Below are positions 30,426 through 40,106 of a stretch of DNA of 64,000 nucleotides, one piece after another (position 1 is the stretch's first letter; each line of letters opens with the position of its first letter). The stretch comes from Bacteroidales bacterium (GTDB lineage: Bacteria; Bacteroidota; Bacteroidia; Bacteroidales; Marinifilaceae). The notes below the pieces were generated by a model that was not told the DNA's origin, searched no databases, and worked only from the letters and a program-made list of their open reading frames with translations. A program made the translations under genes and the position numbers. The stretch is taken from NCBI GenBank assembly GCA_015061245.1, contig SUWY01000001.1, positions 124,001 through 188,000 of the forward strand, written 5' to 3'.

Positions 30426-31019
30426 TTATTTAGTTTTGTTTAATATTCCATTAAAGAGCATATCTATATACTCCTTTAACATAGAGTATGTTCTTACACG
30501 ATTGTTTCTGAGAATAAAAGGTTGCTCCAAACTCTTCAACATTCTCAGGATGGTGCGGGAAAAGTCTTCTGTGTTTGAGCAGTAGAAGATTCCCTCCTCT
30601 TTTCCTCTCTTTATGATATCATGCAGAATATGAGTCTCTGCAATGTCGATAGGCTTTCTTCGTTGCTCAAGTTGCAATTGATTATATATAAACTCATATC
30701 TTATATATCTGTTTCTTCTTATCAGATTGTCAATAATGTTGAACCTGGTCAAGATATGCAATCTTAATCGTCTATCTGCAGGCATGGTTGAATTCTTAAT
30801 TTCATCCAGTCTGCTGATGATGCGTTTAGCCTCATCTTCAACTACGTATTGGAGAATCTCCTCTTTGCTTTGGAAGTGCATATAGAGAGTACGACGACTC
30901 ATCTCTGCTTTTTCGGCAATGGTGTTCATTGTGGTTTTCAGGAAGTTGTTTGTCGCAAACAACTCCCTGGCAACCTCAATTATTTTATTTCGAGTTCTAA
31001 CCGTTTTACTCGTCTCCAT
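30426..31019 (-). CDS. TetR/AcrR family transcriptional regulator
   Basis: N-terminal TetR HTH (ARELFATNNFLKTTMNTIAEKAEMSRRTLYMHFQSKEEIL). Confidence 0.93.
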   Translation of the reverse strand: METSKTVRTRNKIIEVARELFATNNFLKTTMNTIAEKAEMSRRTLYMHFQSKEEILQYVVEDEAKRIISRLDEIKNSTMPADRRLRLHILTRFNIIDNLIRRNRYIRYEFIYNQLQLEQRRKPIDIAETHILHDIIKRGKEEGIFYCSNTEDFSRTILRMLKSLEQPFILRNNRVRTYSMLKEYIDMLFNGILNKTK

Positions 31020-31042
31020 AATGGTCTAAAACACCCCTTTAT

Positions 31043-31618
31043 TTACTTGTTAAAACCTAGTGCTTCATCAAAGATTCTTACGGTTCTCTCTGGAGGACCG
31101 ATGGAATCAATCTCAAAACATATATTCTCGTTTTTGAAATAGTCGAATACAGGTAGAGTTTTTGCTTCGTACTCTTTGAAACGGTTCAATATAACCTCTT
31201 CTGTGTCATCAGGACGATTCTCAATTTCGGCACGTCTTAACATACGCTCCATAAGAATCTCTTGTGGTACATCCAACTTGACGAATGCATTTAGTGGAGT
31301 GCCATTCTCTTTTAGCATTTTGCTTAGAGCCTCTGCTTGTGTAACAGTACGAGGAAATCCATCAAAAATGAAACCGAATGACTCAGTAGACTCACTCTCA
31401 ATTCGTTTTTGAATCATTTTTATTACGATATCATCAGATAGAAGAGCTCCGCTATTGATGATCTCTGCAGCCATTTTACCAAGTTCAGTCTGGTCTGCAA
31501 TCTCTTGTCTAATCATATCGCCGGTTGAAAGATGGATGAAACCATATTTTTCAACCAAATTTTTAGCCAAAGTTCCTTTTCCTGATCCAGGAGGGCCAAA
31601 TAGTGCTAAATTGTACAT
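31043..31618 (-). CDS. adk: Adenylate kinase
   Basis: GPPGSGKGTLAKNLVEKYGFIHLSTGDMIR, DGFPRTVTQAEAL. Confidence 0.95.
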   Translation of the reverse strand: MYNLALFGPPGSGKGTLAKNLVEKYGFIHLSTGDMIRQEIADQTELGKMAAEIINSGALLSDDIVIKMIQKRIESESTESFGFIFDGFPRTVTQAEALSKMLKENGTPLNAFVKLDVPQEILMERMLRRAEIENRPDDTEEVILNRFKEYEAKTLPVFDYFKNENICFEIDSIGPPERTVRIFDEALGFNK

Positions 31619-31684
31619 CTTTTAATGCTTTTATAAGTTTGTTTTAGGTATAAAAAATAGTCGCTCAAAGTTAGTAAAAAAATC

Positions 31685-33592
31685 TTATTTGTACACACTC
31701 ATTTGCGGTTTTTCTATGCTGTAGTCGTGGAAGCCATTCTTGCTCCAGCTGCTGATAAGGGAGCTGAAATCGCGTGAGCGACCTACATTTGGTACTCGTG
31801 GGTAGTATGCCAATCTAATAGATAGATTTTTGATAAGAAGATAGTTGTTTTGTATGTTGAATTGCATTCCAACTCCGAAGTAACTTTTACTCTTAAATAT
31901 TGATTTATCTCTTTCTGCAACTACCCCCATGTCAACAAATGCGCCAATTGCTACTCTGAAGTCGTATTTAAGGCGAGGAGAGAAGGCTGTTGCACCTATT
32001 GATAGTCCAAGTTTTTGGTCCCCATAGAGCGAGTCTGCACGGAAGCCGCGAATCTCCTCGTCTTCTATGAAAATGTTCTCTTTGGGGTAGCGTTTATATC
32101 CGTTCGTGTATGTGGCTTTTGCGTATATTCTGTATGTGAAATCCGCAAGCGGCAGAGGGTTGCTTATATGCTCTCCGGTTATTTTTATCATACCTCGGTT
32201 AAAACCATATAGGGTGTTTACAAATGATCCTAATGTTAATGAGGCTCCATAATAACGTTCTGTTTCATGGTTAAAATAGGAGTAATTTCCGAAGAGTTCA
32301 ATATAGCCTGAGGGATGTAATTCGCTCCACTCATAACCTCCGCTGAATCCAATGTTGAATCCGGTAGGTACGAATTCACTTCGCCCTAAGTCAAATATCT
32401 GTATACCTTTATAGTATTTTAATGATGTGTATTGAAGTGTCAATAATAGGTTTAATCTATCTCGGTAGAAGTGTAGCTCATCTAAACTGATGGTGTCAGT
32501 ACGGTTTTTATTGTTTGTGCCGTATAAGATTCCTGTTACATGTAGGGTTCGATTGAAGCGATTCTTCTCCTTGAAGAGAAATGAACGTCCTGCCCAGATC
32601 TCTTCTGCTCTGTAGTTGAACTTCTCCTCAACCCAGTCTACATTCTTGTCGGGTAAATCATATGAGTAGTAAACGCGTTCAAAGTTGATACCTCCGGCCC
32701 ATTTTGTCTCGTTTGTCAAAAATGGACGTTCAATGCCAATTGAAAGAAGTTTGTCTATATCGTCGTTCCTGTAGTAAACCGATGCGTTAATGTGTGTTCC
32801 AACTATGTTAGGGTACTCAAATCTGAATATATTTCCGCATCGTTTCCATTTGTCTGTGTTATATTTGAATCTATATTCAATATATTGTCCCAAGCCGAAC
32901 ATATTGGTGTTTGAAACCTCGCCCTCAAAAGAGTGTGAAAAGTCGCTCTCTACGGCGCCATTCCATGAGAAGTTATCTTTGCATATGACATCCATTATTA
33001 CGCAGTTAGGATTGTTCGGATCCTGGGTCAGGGTTATTAGGACATCGTCGATATTTTTAAGGGTTTTGAGCGATATCTCCTCTTGTACCAAAGTGAATGG
33101 ATTTACTTCAGAGCCTATTTTGGTGGTAAGTTGTCGGGTTATAAGTCTCTTTGAAGTTTTGATATGTGTCGCATTGACAACCTTTTTATGCCATGCCATT
33201 GCTTTATAGTCAGGGGTGATTGTGTCGTATACGCTCATCCCGTATGGTGGTAATACCCTTACATTTACTTTGGAAATTGTTTTACCTTTAAACTCCTCGA
33301 ATCTGCGTGCTGCATTAAGTGTTGGATCTATAACAGCTTGCGACTTTGCCGGGGAGATGACCCAGCGGCTTATCTGTTTCCCAACTCCTGTTTTGCGGCT
33401 ACTAATGTATTCACGCCAGAAGTCGTTAGTTTGATTGTCGATACATATAGAGTCTTGTAGTTTGAGGGTATCGCTCTTGAAATAGACCTTTTTGTTTTTT
33501 GTCTCTAAGGTATCGGTAATAGTTTGTCTTTGTCCGAGAAGAAGCGGACATACAAGAAATGATAGTAGTATAGAGACAATTACCTTACGCAT
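31685..33592 (-). CDS. POTRA-containing outer membrane beta-barrel protein (BamA/TamA-like)
   Basis: Signal peptide, POTRA-like segment (GKTISKVNVRVLPP...TKIGSEVNPFTLVQEEISLKTLKNIDDVLITL), then an aromatic-rich beta-barrel pattern. Confidence 0.75.
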   Translation of the reverse strand: MRKVIVSILLSFLVCPLLLGQRQTITDTLETKNKKVYFKSDTLKLQDSICIDNQTNDFWREYISSRKTGVGKQISRWVISPAKSQAVIDPTLNAARRFEEFKGKTISKVNVRVLPPYGMSVYDTITPDYKAMAWHKKVVNATHIKTSKRLITRQLTTKIGSEVNPFTLVQEEISLKTLKNIDDVLITLTQDPNNPNCVIMDVICKDNFSWNGAVESDFSHSFEGEVSNTNMFGLGQYIEYRFKYNTDKWKRCGNIFRFEYPNIVGTHINASVYYRNDDIDKLLSIGIERPFLTNETKWAGGINFERVYYSYDLPDKNVDWVEEKFNYRAEEIWAGRSFLFKEKNRFNRTLHVTGILYGTNNKNRTDTISLDELHFYRDRLNLLLTLQYTSLKYYKGIQIFDLGRSEFVPTGFNIGFSGGYEWSELHPSGYIELFGNYSYFNHETERYYGASLTLGSFVNTLYGFNRGMIKITGEHISNPLPLADFTYRIYAKATYTNGYKRYPKENIFIEDEEIRGFRADSLYGDQKLGLSIGATAFSPRLKYDFRVAIGAFVDMGVVAERDKSIFKSKSYFGVGMQFNIQNNYLLIKNLSIRLAYYPRVPNVGRSRDFSSLISSWSKNGFHDYSIEKPQMSVYK

Positions 33593-33595
33593 ATC

Positions 33596-35836
33596 TTAGA
33601 AATAGTAACCTACGCTTATGTATACTGCATTTTTCCAATACTCATCACAAGTTGAGTATGTTACGGTAATCGGACCAAATAGTGCATTATAGGCATATGA
33701 GGCCTTCATTCCCCACATACCCTTGCTTCTGATCATCTCTTTGAATGTGTTTTTGTTTTGCATGTATGCGGCGCCGGCCTCGGCATAGTGGCCTCGTCCA
33801 ATATTGTATCGAATATCTCCCGAGAGTTTTAGTACGCTGTTTTGTGCAATCTCGGTAAATTTTATTCCTGGCATAGAGATTTGTTGTTCTGTGTAACGCC
33901 CATCTTCGCTTCCTCCAACGTAGTTGACAAATGGGATAGGAGTTTGATCAAACTCTTTGAAAATAACTCTTCCATCGATTTGTGGAATGAATTTTACGCT
34001 ATTGGTAAGACGTACTATGTGTTTGTATTTGTAGCTAATGATATGCGCCGGAGAGTGGCCGTTAAGGTGAACAAAGTTACTTGTTATAAGGTTGTAATTC
34101 AGTTTTAGCAACATTCCGCTTCTCGGGAAGGTGTGATTCTCGAGGTTGTTATATTGAAGTGATGCGTGGTATGTAACATAGCTTCCGGAGCTATGCAGAT
34201 TTGCTTTAATTGTATCGCGTAAAGCCAAAATGTCTCGGTAGTCATAGTAGTCGTAGCGCAATCCTGCCTGAAAATTGAAGTGTCCGCGTGATATGTTGGC
34301 CAATTTTATATATGCACGATGATTTAGGTTTACAATAGGAGTCAATCTTTTCCCTTTGTAGTATAAATGGTAGTCGTTATACTGAATTCTGTAACCTATA
34401 TCGAGGCGGTTTAAGAATCCATCGCCAAATGATATTCCAAACTCACCCCATGGATTCTCGCCCAATCTTCCGCTGATAGAGAGTTGTGTGGCTTGGGCGC
34501 GGGGAGTTCGTAGCGTTGTGTTAAGAAGAAGCGCAGCATATACTTCGGAGTCGAATCGAAATCCTAAATTGATAGAGCGAGGAGGACGTCTTTCAAGTGT
34601 GAAGTGAAGGTCATATGGCCCATCGCCTTCAAGTGCGAATGTTATTTGTGAATAGTTTCCCGTTGCATATATCTTTTTTATTGCCTCTTGAATGTTTTGT
34701 GGTGATATTAAAGAGCTGTCGTTGAGTTTCATGATTTTGTGAATCCAGCGCTTTTCGCTCTCTTCGGCTCCGTGGTATTCAATCTTGCGGATTACGAGCA
34801 TATCGTCGGGAGCAAGTTTGTGAATATGTTGGGGCGAGGCCTGGGAGTTGACCTCGTAGCCGGCTCTCTCTTTCAGCTCAATTAATTTGCCCCAATTGTC
34901 ACGAGCGCATCTTTCGCCTATGGCTATCATTGAGTCAATTGCCTCATTGGTGAAACTTGCTATAGAGTACTCTTTCAAGTTAGGGTGTATGTGTATATCA
35001 AGTAGCTCTTTGTTTTTTGTGTAGCTGTCGTAACCCAGCATCTCATTCAATTGTTCGAAAATATCAACTACATTATGAATCTGTCCTTGCTCCTTGAATC
35101 CGTTGTCAAGATCAACTCCGATTAAAAGGTCTGCCCCCATCTCTTTGGCTACATCAGCCGGAAAGTTGTTTACAACTCCTCCGTCTACAAGTAGAAGACT
35201 ATCTTTGTAGAGTACCGGTTCAAATGCACCCGGAATAGACATGCTTGCACGCATAGCCTCTTGCAATATTCCCTCACGAAATACATAAGGTTTGCCTGTA
35301 CTGATGTTTGTTGCTACGCATGCGAATGGTATTGGCAGAGAATCAAAAGGAATATGAGAGTGGTAACCTATTGTCAATTCTGAAAATAGATTGGATATGT
35401 TTTGACCTTTAATAAATCCTGCGGGAATCTCAATGCTTCTCTTTTTTTTGCCCCGGTTTACTCCCATAGGAAGAGATATGGTATAGACGTTTCCATACAT
35501 TTTGTAAAATTGGGAGCGATCTTTCCAATCTATCTTGTCGCTGAGAAGGGTAGTCCAATCCTGTGTTCGGACAAGAGAGTCGAGTTCGGATGCCGAGTAT
35601 CCTATAGAGTATAGGGCTCCTATGAGGGCTCCCATACTCGTGCCTGTGATATAGTCAATGGGTATACCGCTCTCCTCAATAACTTTAAGTGCGCCTATGT
35701 GTGCAACTCCTTTTGCTCCACCTCCGGCTAGCACCAAGCCTATCTTCTTGTATTGATTATCTTGCGCGTAAAGATTCATTGTGATAGTCAACAAGCATAG
35801 AGCCATTATGTATACCTTCTGCAGTAACTTTGCCAT
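33596..35836 (-). CDS. Patatin-like phospholipase fused to POTRA and outer-membrane barrel (type Vd secretion/PlpD-like)
   Basis: GLVLAGGGAKGVAHIGALKVIEESGIPIDYITGTSMGALIG and DGGVVNNFPA catalytic motifs, followed by a BamA-like barrel region. Confidence 0.9.
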   Translation of the reverse strand: MAKLLQKVYIMALCLLTITMNLYAQDNQYKKIGLVLAGGGAKGVAHIGALKVIEESGIPIDYITGTSMGALIGALYSIGYSASELDSLVRTQDWTTLLSDKIDWKDRSQFYKMYGNVYTISLPMGVNRGKKKRSIEIPAGFIKGQNISNLFSELTIGYHSHIPFDSLPIPFACVATNISTGKPYVFREGILQEAMRASMSIPGAFEPVLYKDSLLLVDGGVVNNFPADVAKEMGADLLIGVDLDNGFKEQGQIHNVVDIFEQLNEMLGYDSYTKNKELLDIHIHPNLKEYSIASFTNEAIDSMIAIGERCARDNWGKLIELKERAGYEVNSQASPQHIHKLAPDDMLVIRKIEYHGAEESEKRWIHKIMKLNDSSLISPQNIQEAIKKIYATGNYSQITFALEGDGPYDLHFTLERRPPRSINLGFRFDSEVYAALLLNTTLRTPRAQATQLSISGRLGENPWGEFGISFGDGFLNRLDIGYRIQYNDYHLYYKGKRLTPIVNLNHRAYIKLANISRGHFNFQAGLRYDYYDYRDILALRDTIKANLHSSGSYVTYHASLQYNNLENHTFPRSGMLLKLNYNLITSNFVHLNGHSPAHIISYKYKHIVRLTNSVKFIPQIDGRVIFKEFDQTPIPFVNYVGGSEDGRYTEQQISMPGIKFTEIAQNSVLKLSGDIRYNIGRGHYAEAGAAYMQNKNTFKEMIRSKGMWGMKASYAYNALFGPITVTYSTCDEYWKNAVYISVGYYF

Positions 35837-35918
35837 TCTCTTTTTATTTATTTCGCAAATATAGATATTATTGGGCTTTTTTTTACCTTTGTAGCCGTTA
35901 AAAATAGTGAATAAGTAG

Positions 35919-37070
35919 ATGAAAATAGCAGTTATCGACGATGAACGCAGCATTAGAAACTCGCTGAAGGATATTTTCTCTTTTGAGAACTATGATGTGT
36001 GTTGTGCGGAGGATGGACTAAGCGGTGTTGCTTTGGTGAAGAGTGAAAAACCGGATGTGGTTTTTTGCGATATCCGTATGCCCAAAGTTGATGGAATTGA
36101 GGTCTTGGAAAGAATAAAATCTTTTGCTCCTGAAATACCTGTAATTATGATTTCGGGACATGGCACAATAGAGACTGCTGTTGAGGCTATACGGAAAGGG
36201 GCTTATGATTTTATTGAGAAGCCTTTGGATTTGAATCGAATCTTGATTACTGTAAAAAATGCTTTGGATAAGAGCCGTTTGATTGAGGAGACGAAAGTGT
36301 TGAAAAGTAAAATTTCGAAGAGCAATCAAATGATAGGTAATTCAGATAAATTGAATGAGGTGCGTGAAATGATAGGCAAGGTTGCACCTTTAGATGCCAA
36401 AGTGTTGATAATTGGTCCAAATGGCTGTGGTAAGGAATTGGTGGCCAGAGAGATTCATGCAATTAGTGGTCGAGCAAAAGCTCCTTTTGTGGAGGTGAAT
36501 TGCGCAGCAATTCCTAAAGAGTTGATTGAGAGTGAATTGTTTGGTCATGAGAAGGGGGCTTTTACTTCGGCAATTCGTCAGAAACGAGGTAAGTTTGAGT
36601 TAGCTGATGGAGGAACGCTCTTCCTTGATGAGATTGGTGATATGAGTCTTGATGCTCAGGCGAAAGTTCTTAGAGCATTGCAAGAGGGGGTTATATGTCG
36701 AGTTGGTGGTGATAGCGATATAAAGGTAAATGTTCGTGTAGTTGCTGCTACTAATAAAGATTTGAAAAGTGAGATTGCTGCAGGACGATTCCGTGAGGAT
36801 TTATATCACCGATTAAGTGTCATTGTTATAAAAGTTCCATCATTGGAAGATCGTATTGATGATATTGAGCTTTTGGTGAATCATTTTGTGAATGAGATCT
36901 CTTCCGAGATGGGGTTGTTACCAAGAAAATTTTCAAAAAAAGCCATTGATGAGTTGAAAAAATCAAAGTGGCCAGGAAATATTCGAGAGTTGCGAAATGT
37001 TGTGGAGCGCTTGCTAATACTATGTTCCGGAGCGGAGATAGGTGGCGATGATGTGGTTAAATATCGATGA
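35919..37070 (+). CDS. NtrC-family response regulator (receiver plus AAA+ domain), no C-terminal Fis HTH
   Basis: Receiver domain (DDERSIRNSLKDIF, PDVVFCDIRMPKVDG) and AAA+ domain (ELFGHEKGAFTSAIRQKRGKFELADGGTLFLDEIGDM); ORF stops at GGDDVVKYR. Confidence 0.92.
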   Translation: MKIAVIDDERSIRNSLKDIFSFENYDVCCAEDGLSGVALVKSEKPDVVFCDIRMPKVDGIEVLERIKSFAPEIPVIMISGHGTIETAVEAIRKGAYDFIEKPLDLNRILITVKNALDKSRLIEETKVLKSKISKSNQMIGNSDKLNEVREMIGKVAPLDAKVLIIGPNGCGKELVAREIHAISGRAKAPFVEVNCAAIPKELIESELFGHEKGAFTSAIRQKRGKFELADGGTLFLDEIGDMSLDAQAKVLRALQEGVICRVGGDSDIKVNVRVVAATNKDLKSEIAAGRFREDLYHRLSVIVIKVPSLEDRIDDIELLVNHFVNEISSEMGLLPRKFSKKAIDELKKSKWPGNIRELRNVVERLLILCSGAEIGGDDVVKYR

Positions 37071-37164
37071 AGTGAAAAATTTTTCTTCAAAATATTTGCG
37101 TATTAAGATAAAAAGTCCGAAATTTGCGCTCTGTTTGGAAAGCGAATTAAAAATACATTGAGAA

Positions 37165-37407
37165 ATGTCTAGAATCTGTCAAATTACCGGAAAGAAAGCA
37201 ATGGTAGGAAACCATGTTTCTCACTCTAAGAGAAGAGTGAAGAGATCATTCTCTACCAATTTGTTTAAGAGAAACTTTTATTGGCCGGAAGAGGGTAGAT
37301 GGATACGTTTGAACGTAACTGCTGCCGGTCTTCGCCTGATTAACAAGAAAGGCTTGTCTGCATGCTTGAAAGAGGCAGTGGAGGCTGGTTTAGTAAAAAC
37401 AATTTAA
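37165..37407 (+). CDS. rpmB: 50S ribosomal protein L28
   Basis: [34 protein letters not shown]. Confidence 0.97.
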   Translation: MSRICQITGKKAMVGNHVSHSKRRVKRSFSTNLFKRNFYWPEEGRWIRLNVTAAGLRLINKKGLSACLKEAVEAGLVKTI

Positions 37408-37422
37408 TAATCTCCAAATATC

Positions 37423-37611
37423 ATGGCAAAGAAGGCTAAAGGAAACCGCGTCCAGGTTATTCTGGAGTGCACAGAGCAGAAGGAGTCAGGTGTAGCAGGT
37501 ATGTCTCGTTACATCACTACCAAGAATAGAAAGAATACTGCTAATAGAATGGAGTTGAAGAAGTACAACCCATATTTGAAAAAAGTAACTCTTCACAGAG
37601 AAATTAAATAA
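37423..37611 (+). CDS. rpmG: 50S ribosomal protein L33
   Basis: [53 protein letters not shown]. Confidence 0.97.
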   Translation: MAKKAKGNRVQVILECTEQKESGVAGMSRYITTKNRKNTANRMELKKYNPYLKKVTLHREIK

Positions 37612-37621
37612 TTATTAGGCT

Positions 37622-37777
37622 ATGGCAAAGAAAGTTGTTGCAACCTTGAAAACCGGTGACAGCCGTGGTTACGCTAAGGTAATCAAGATGGTTAAGTCTC
37701 CGAAGACCGGAGCCTATACTTTTAAAGAGCAGATGGTATTGTCTGATCAAGTTAAAAGTTTTTTGGCTGAGAAGTAA
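37622..37777 (+). CDS. DUF4295 family small basic protein (51 aa), possible Bacteroidia-specific ribosomal protein
   Basis: Below the ORF-track cutoff; hand translation gives MAKKVVATLKTGDSRGYAKVIKMVKSPKTGAYTFKEQMVLSDQVKSFLAEK*; 10 bp after rpmG. Confidence 0.88.
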   Translation: MAKKVVATLKTGDSRGYAKVIKMVKSPKTGAYTFKEQMVLSDQVKSFLAEK

Positions 37778-37801
37778 TTTTTTCCGGTGCTAAATAATAT
37801 T

Positions 37802-37833
37802 AAGCGAGTTCGTATGAACTCGCTTATTTTTTT
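37802..37833 (+). terminator. Terminator of the rpmB-rpmG-DUF4295 operon
   Basis: AAGCGAGTTC-gtat-GAACTCGCTT-ATTTTTTT; perfect 10-bp stem. Confidence 0.9.
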
Positions 37834-37883
37834 GTATCTTTACCTCTTTAAATTAAGTTTAAAATGATTCAAATAATAGAGGA

Positions 37884-40055
37884 ATGAGAAAGATATTTAC
37901 ACTTTTCATGGCAATCTGTTTGGGCTATGCTGTGCAGGCTCAATCGTCAATAACATTAGAGGATTTTACTGTTAAGGGTACATTCAGGGCGGAGAGAATA
38001 GGTGGATTAAAACCATCTGCGTTGAATGGTGAGCGCTATACTGTATTGACTCCTTCTCGCAGACAGGTGTTGGAGTATAGTTATAAAACAGGGGCGTTAA
38101 TTGATACAGTTATTGATTTGGATAGATTGGAGGGTAGTGATGGTATAAGAATTGATGACTACTCTGTGAATGCTCAAGGAACATGGATGTTGATACAGTC
38201 CAATACAGTTCCTATCTATCGTAGATCATTTACTGCTCAATACTATATTTATGAGTTCCGTAATAAGGATTTTATGCCTCTTTCTGAAAATGGTGCACAA
38301 TCAGTTGCAACCTTTTCGCCTGCAGGTAATAAGATAGCTTTTGTGCGTAATAACAATATCTTTATTCATGATTTGCGTTTCCATTCGGAGTTACAGATAA
38401 CAAAAGATGGTAAGATGAATCATATCATCAATGGAATGCCTGATTGGGTTTATGAGGAGGAGTTTTCGTTTAATAGAGCATTCGAGTGGGCCCCAGATGG
38501 ATCGGCTATTGCTTATATAAAATTCAATGAGAGTGCTGTTCGAGAGTATGATATGGCAACATATCGTGGCATATATCCGGAGAACTATACATACAAATAT
38601 CCTGTGCCCGGAGAAACAAACTCAACCGTGTCGGTGCATGTGTATGACTGTTTTGACAGAACAACATTTGAGATGAATATAGGTCAGGATACAAATATCT
38701 ATGTGCCAAGAATAAGGTGGACTACAGATCCCAAAAGATTGGCAGTCTTTAAGTTAAATCGTCGTCAGAATAGCTTGGAACTCTTGTCGGCTAACGTTAG
38801 AACCGGTGAGACAAGTGTGATGTATCGTGAGGAGAATAAGTACTATATCAATAATGAGAATTTTGATGCGTATACATTCTTGCCAGGAGGTAAAGGGTTG
38901 GTTGTAATCAATGAGAGCAATGGATATAGACAGTTGCAGCAATACTCTATGACTGGAAAATTGATAAAGAGTATTACTCCAGCCAAGTATGATGTAATTG
39001 ATTTCTATGGTTATAATACGATAACTGGTGCTTATTATTACTCTTCGTATGAGGAGGGTGCATTGCAAAAACATGTATATGTGGTTGATGCAAAGGGGGT
39101 AAAGAGAAAATTAACCCCTAAATCAGGCTGGAATGAAGTTAGTTTCTCATCGAATTTTGCATATTATATAGTAAATAATTCAAGTAATTCTCAGGTCCCC
39201 AATACCACCCTCTATTCAACAGCCAAGAGTAAGGTGTTGAGAGTGTTGGTTGACAATAAGACGTTGGCTGAGAAGGTGGCTCAATACAATATGCCTACAA
39301 AGGAGTTTGTGAAGTTTAAAGCTGCCGATGGAGTTACAGAGTTGAATGGCTGGATAATGAAGCCAACTACCTTTAACTCTGCAAATCAATATCCTGTTTT
39401 GATAACACAGTATAGTGGACCATATTCTCAATCTGTTCAGGATATATGGTCAACAGATTGGTTGAACTATGTTGCAGAGCAGGGAGTGGTTGTTGTGTGT
39501 GTGGATCCAAGAGGTACCGGAGGTAGAGGCGAGGCCTTTGGAAAGTGTACCTATATGCAGTTGGGAAAATATGAGAGCGATGACGTTATTGCAACAGCAA
39601 AACAACTTGCTCAAAATAGTTGGGTAGATGGTGACAGAATAGGAATATGGGGATGGAGTTATGGTGGATTTATGGCATCGTTATGTACATTGAAGGGAAA
39701 TGATATCTTCTCGATGGGTATTGCGGTTGCACCGGTAACAAATTTCCGCTTCTATGATTCAATCTACACAGAGCGCTATATGCGTGAGCCAGGAGAAAAT
39801 GCCGATGGCTATGACAAGAACTCTCCTATAAATTATGTGAATAATTTCAACAGAGGTTCATTGTTGTTGGTGCACGGAACAGGAGATGATAATGTTCATG
39901 TAAGCAATACATATGAGTTGGCAGAGGCGTTGGTACAGGCTGACAAACAGTTTGATATGGCAATCTATAAGGATAGAAACCATAGTATATTCGGAGGAAT
40001 GACAACCAAACAGTTGTATCAGCGTTTTGTTAACTATATCAAGACAAATCTATAG
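37884..40055 (+). CDS. S9 family peptidase (dipeptidyl peptidase IV)
   Basis: DPPIV N-terminal propeller and GIWGWSYGGFMASL serine nucleophile motif; VHGTGDDNVH. Confidence 0.93.
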   Translation: MRKIFTLFMAICLGYAVQAQSSITLEDFTVKGTFRAERIGGLKPSALNGERYTVLTPSRRQVLEYSYKTGALIDTVIDLDRLEGSDGIRIDDYSVNAQGTWMLIQSNTVPIYRRSFTAQYYIYEFRNKDFMPLSENGAQSVATFSPAGNKIAFVRNNNIFIHDLRFHSELQITKDGKMNHIINGMPDWVYEEEFSFNRAFEWAPDGSAIAYIKFNESAVREYDMATYRGIYPENYTYKYPVPGETNSTVSVHVYDCFDRTTFEMNIGQDTNIYVPRIRWTTDPKRLAVFKLNRRQNSLELLSANVRTGETSVMYREENKYYINNENFDAYTFLPGGKGLVVINESNGYRQLQQYSMTGKLIKSITPAKYDVIDFYGYNTITGAYYYSSYEEGALQKHVYVVDAKGVKRKLTPKSGWNEVSFSSNFAYYIVNNSSNSQVPNTTLYSTAKSKVLRVLVDNKTLAEKVAQYNMPTKEFVKFKAADGVTELNGWIMKPTTFNSANQYPVLITQYSGPYSQSVQDIWSTDWLNYVAEQGVVVVCVDPRGTGGRGEAFGKCTYMQLGKYESDDVIATAKQLAQNSWVDGDRIGIWGWSYGGFMASLCTLKGNDIFSMGIAVAPVTNFRFYDSIYTERYMREPGENADGYDKNSPINYVNNFNRGSLLLVHGTGDDNVHVSNTYELAEALVQADKQFDMAIYKDRNHSIFGGMTTKQLYQRFVNYIKTNL

Positions 40056-40106
40056 TGCGGTTTGAATTAATTTTGCTAACTTTGCAAGTCGAAAAATGGG
40101 CCGTTG

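Noticed and set aside
37078-37164. Possible missing HTH of the NtrC-like regulator after a frameshift
   Set aside because: The 95 bp before rpmB are AT-rich and show no Fis-type helix-turn-helix in any frame.
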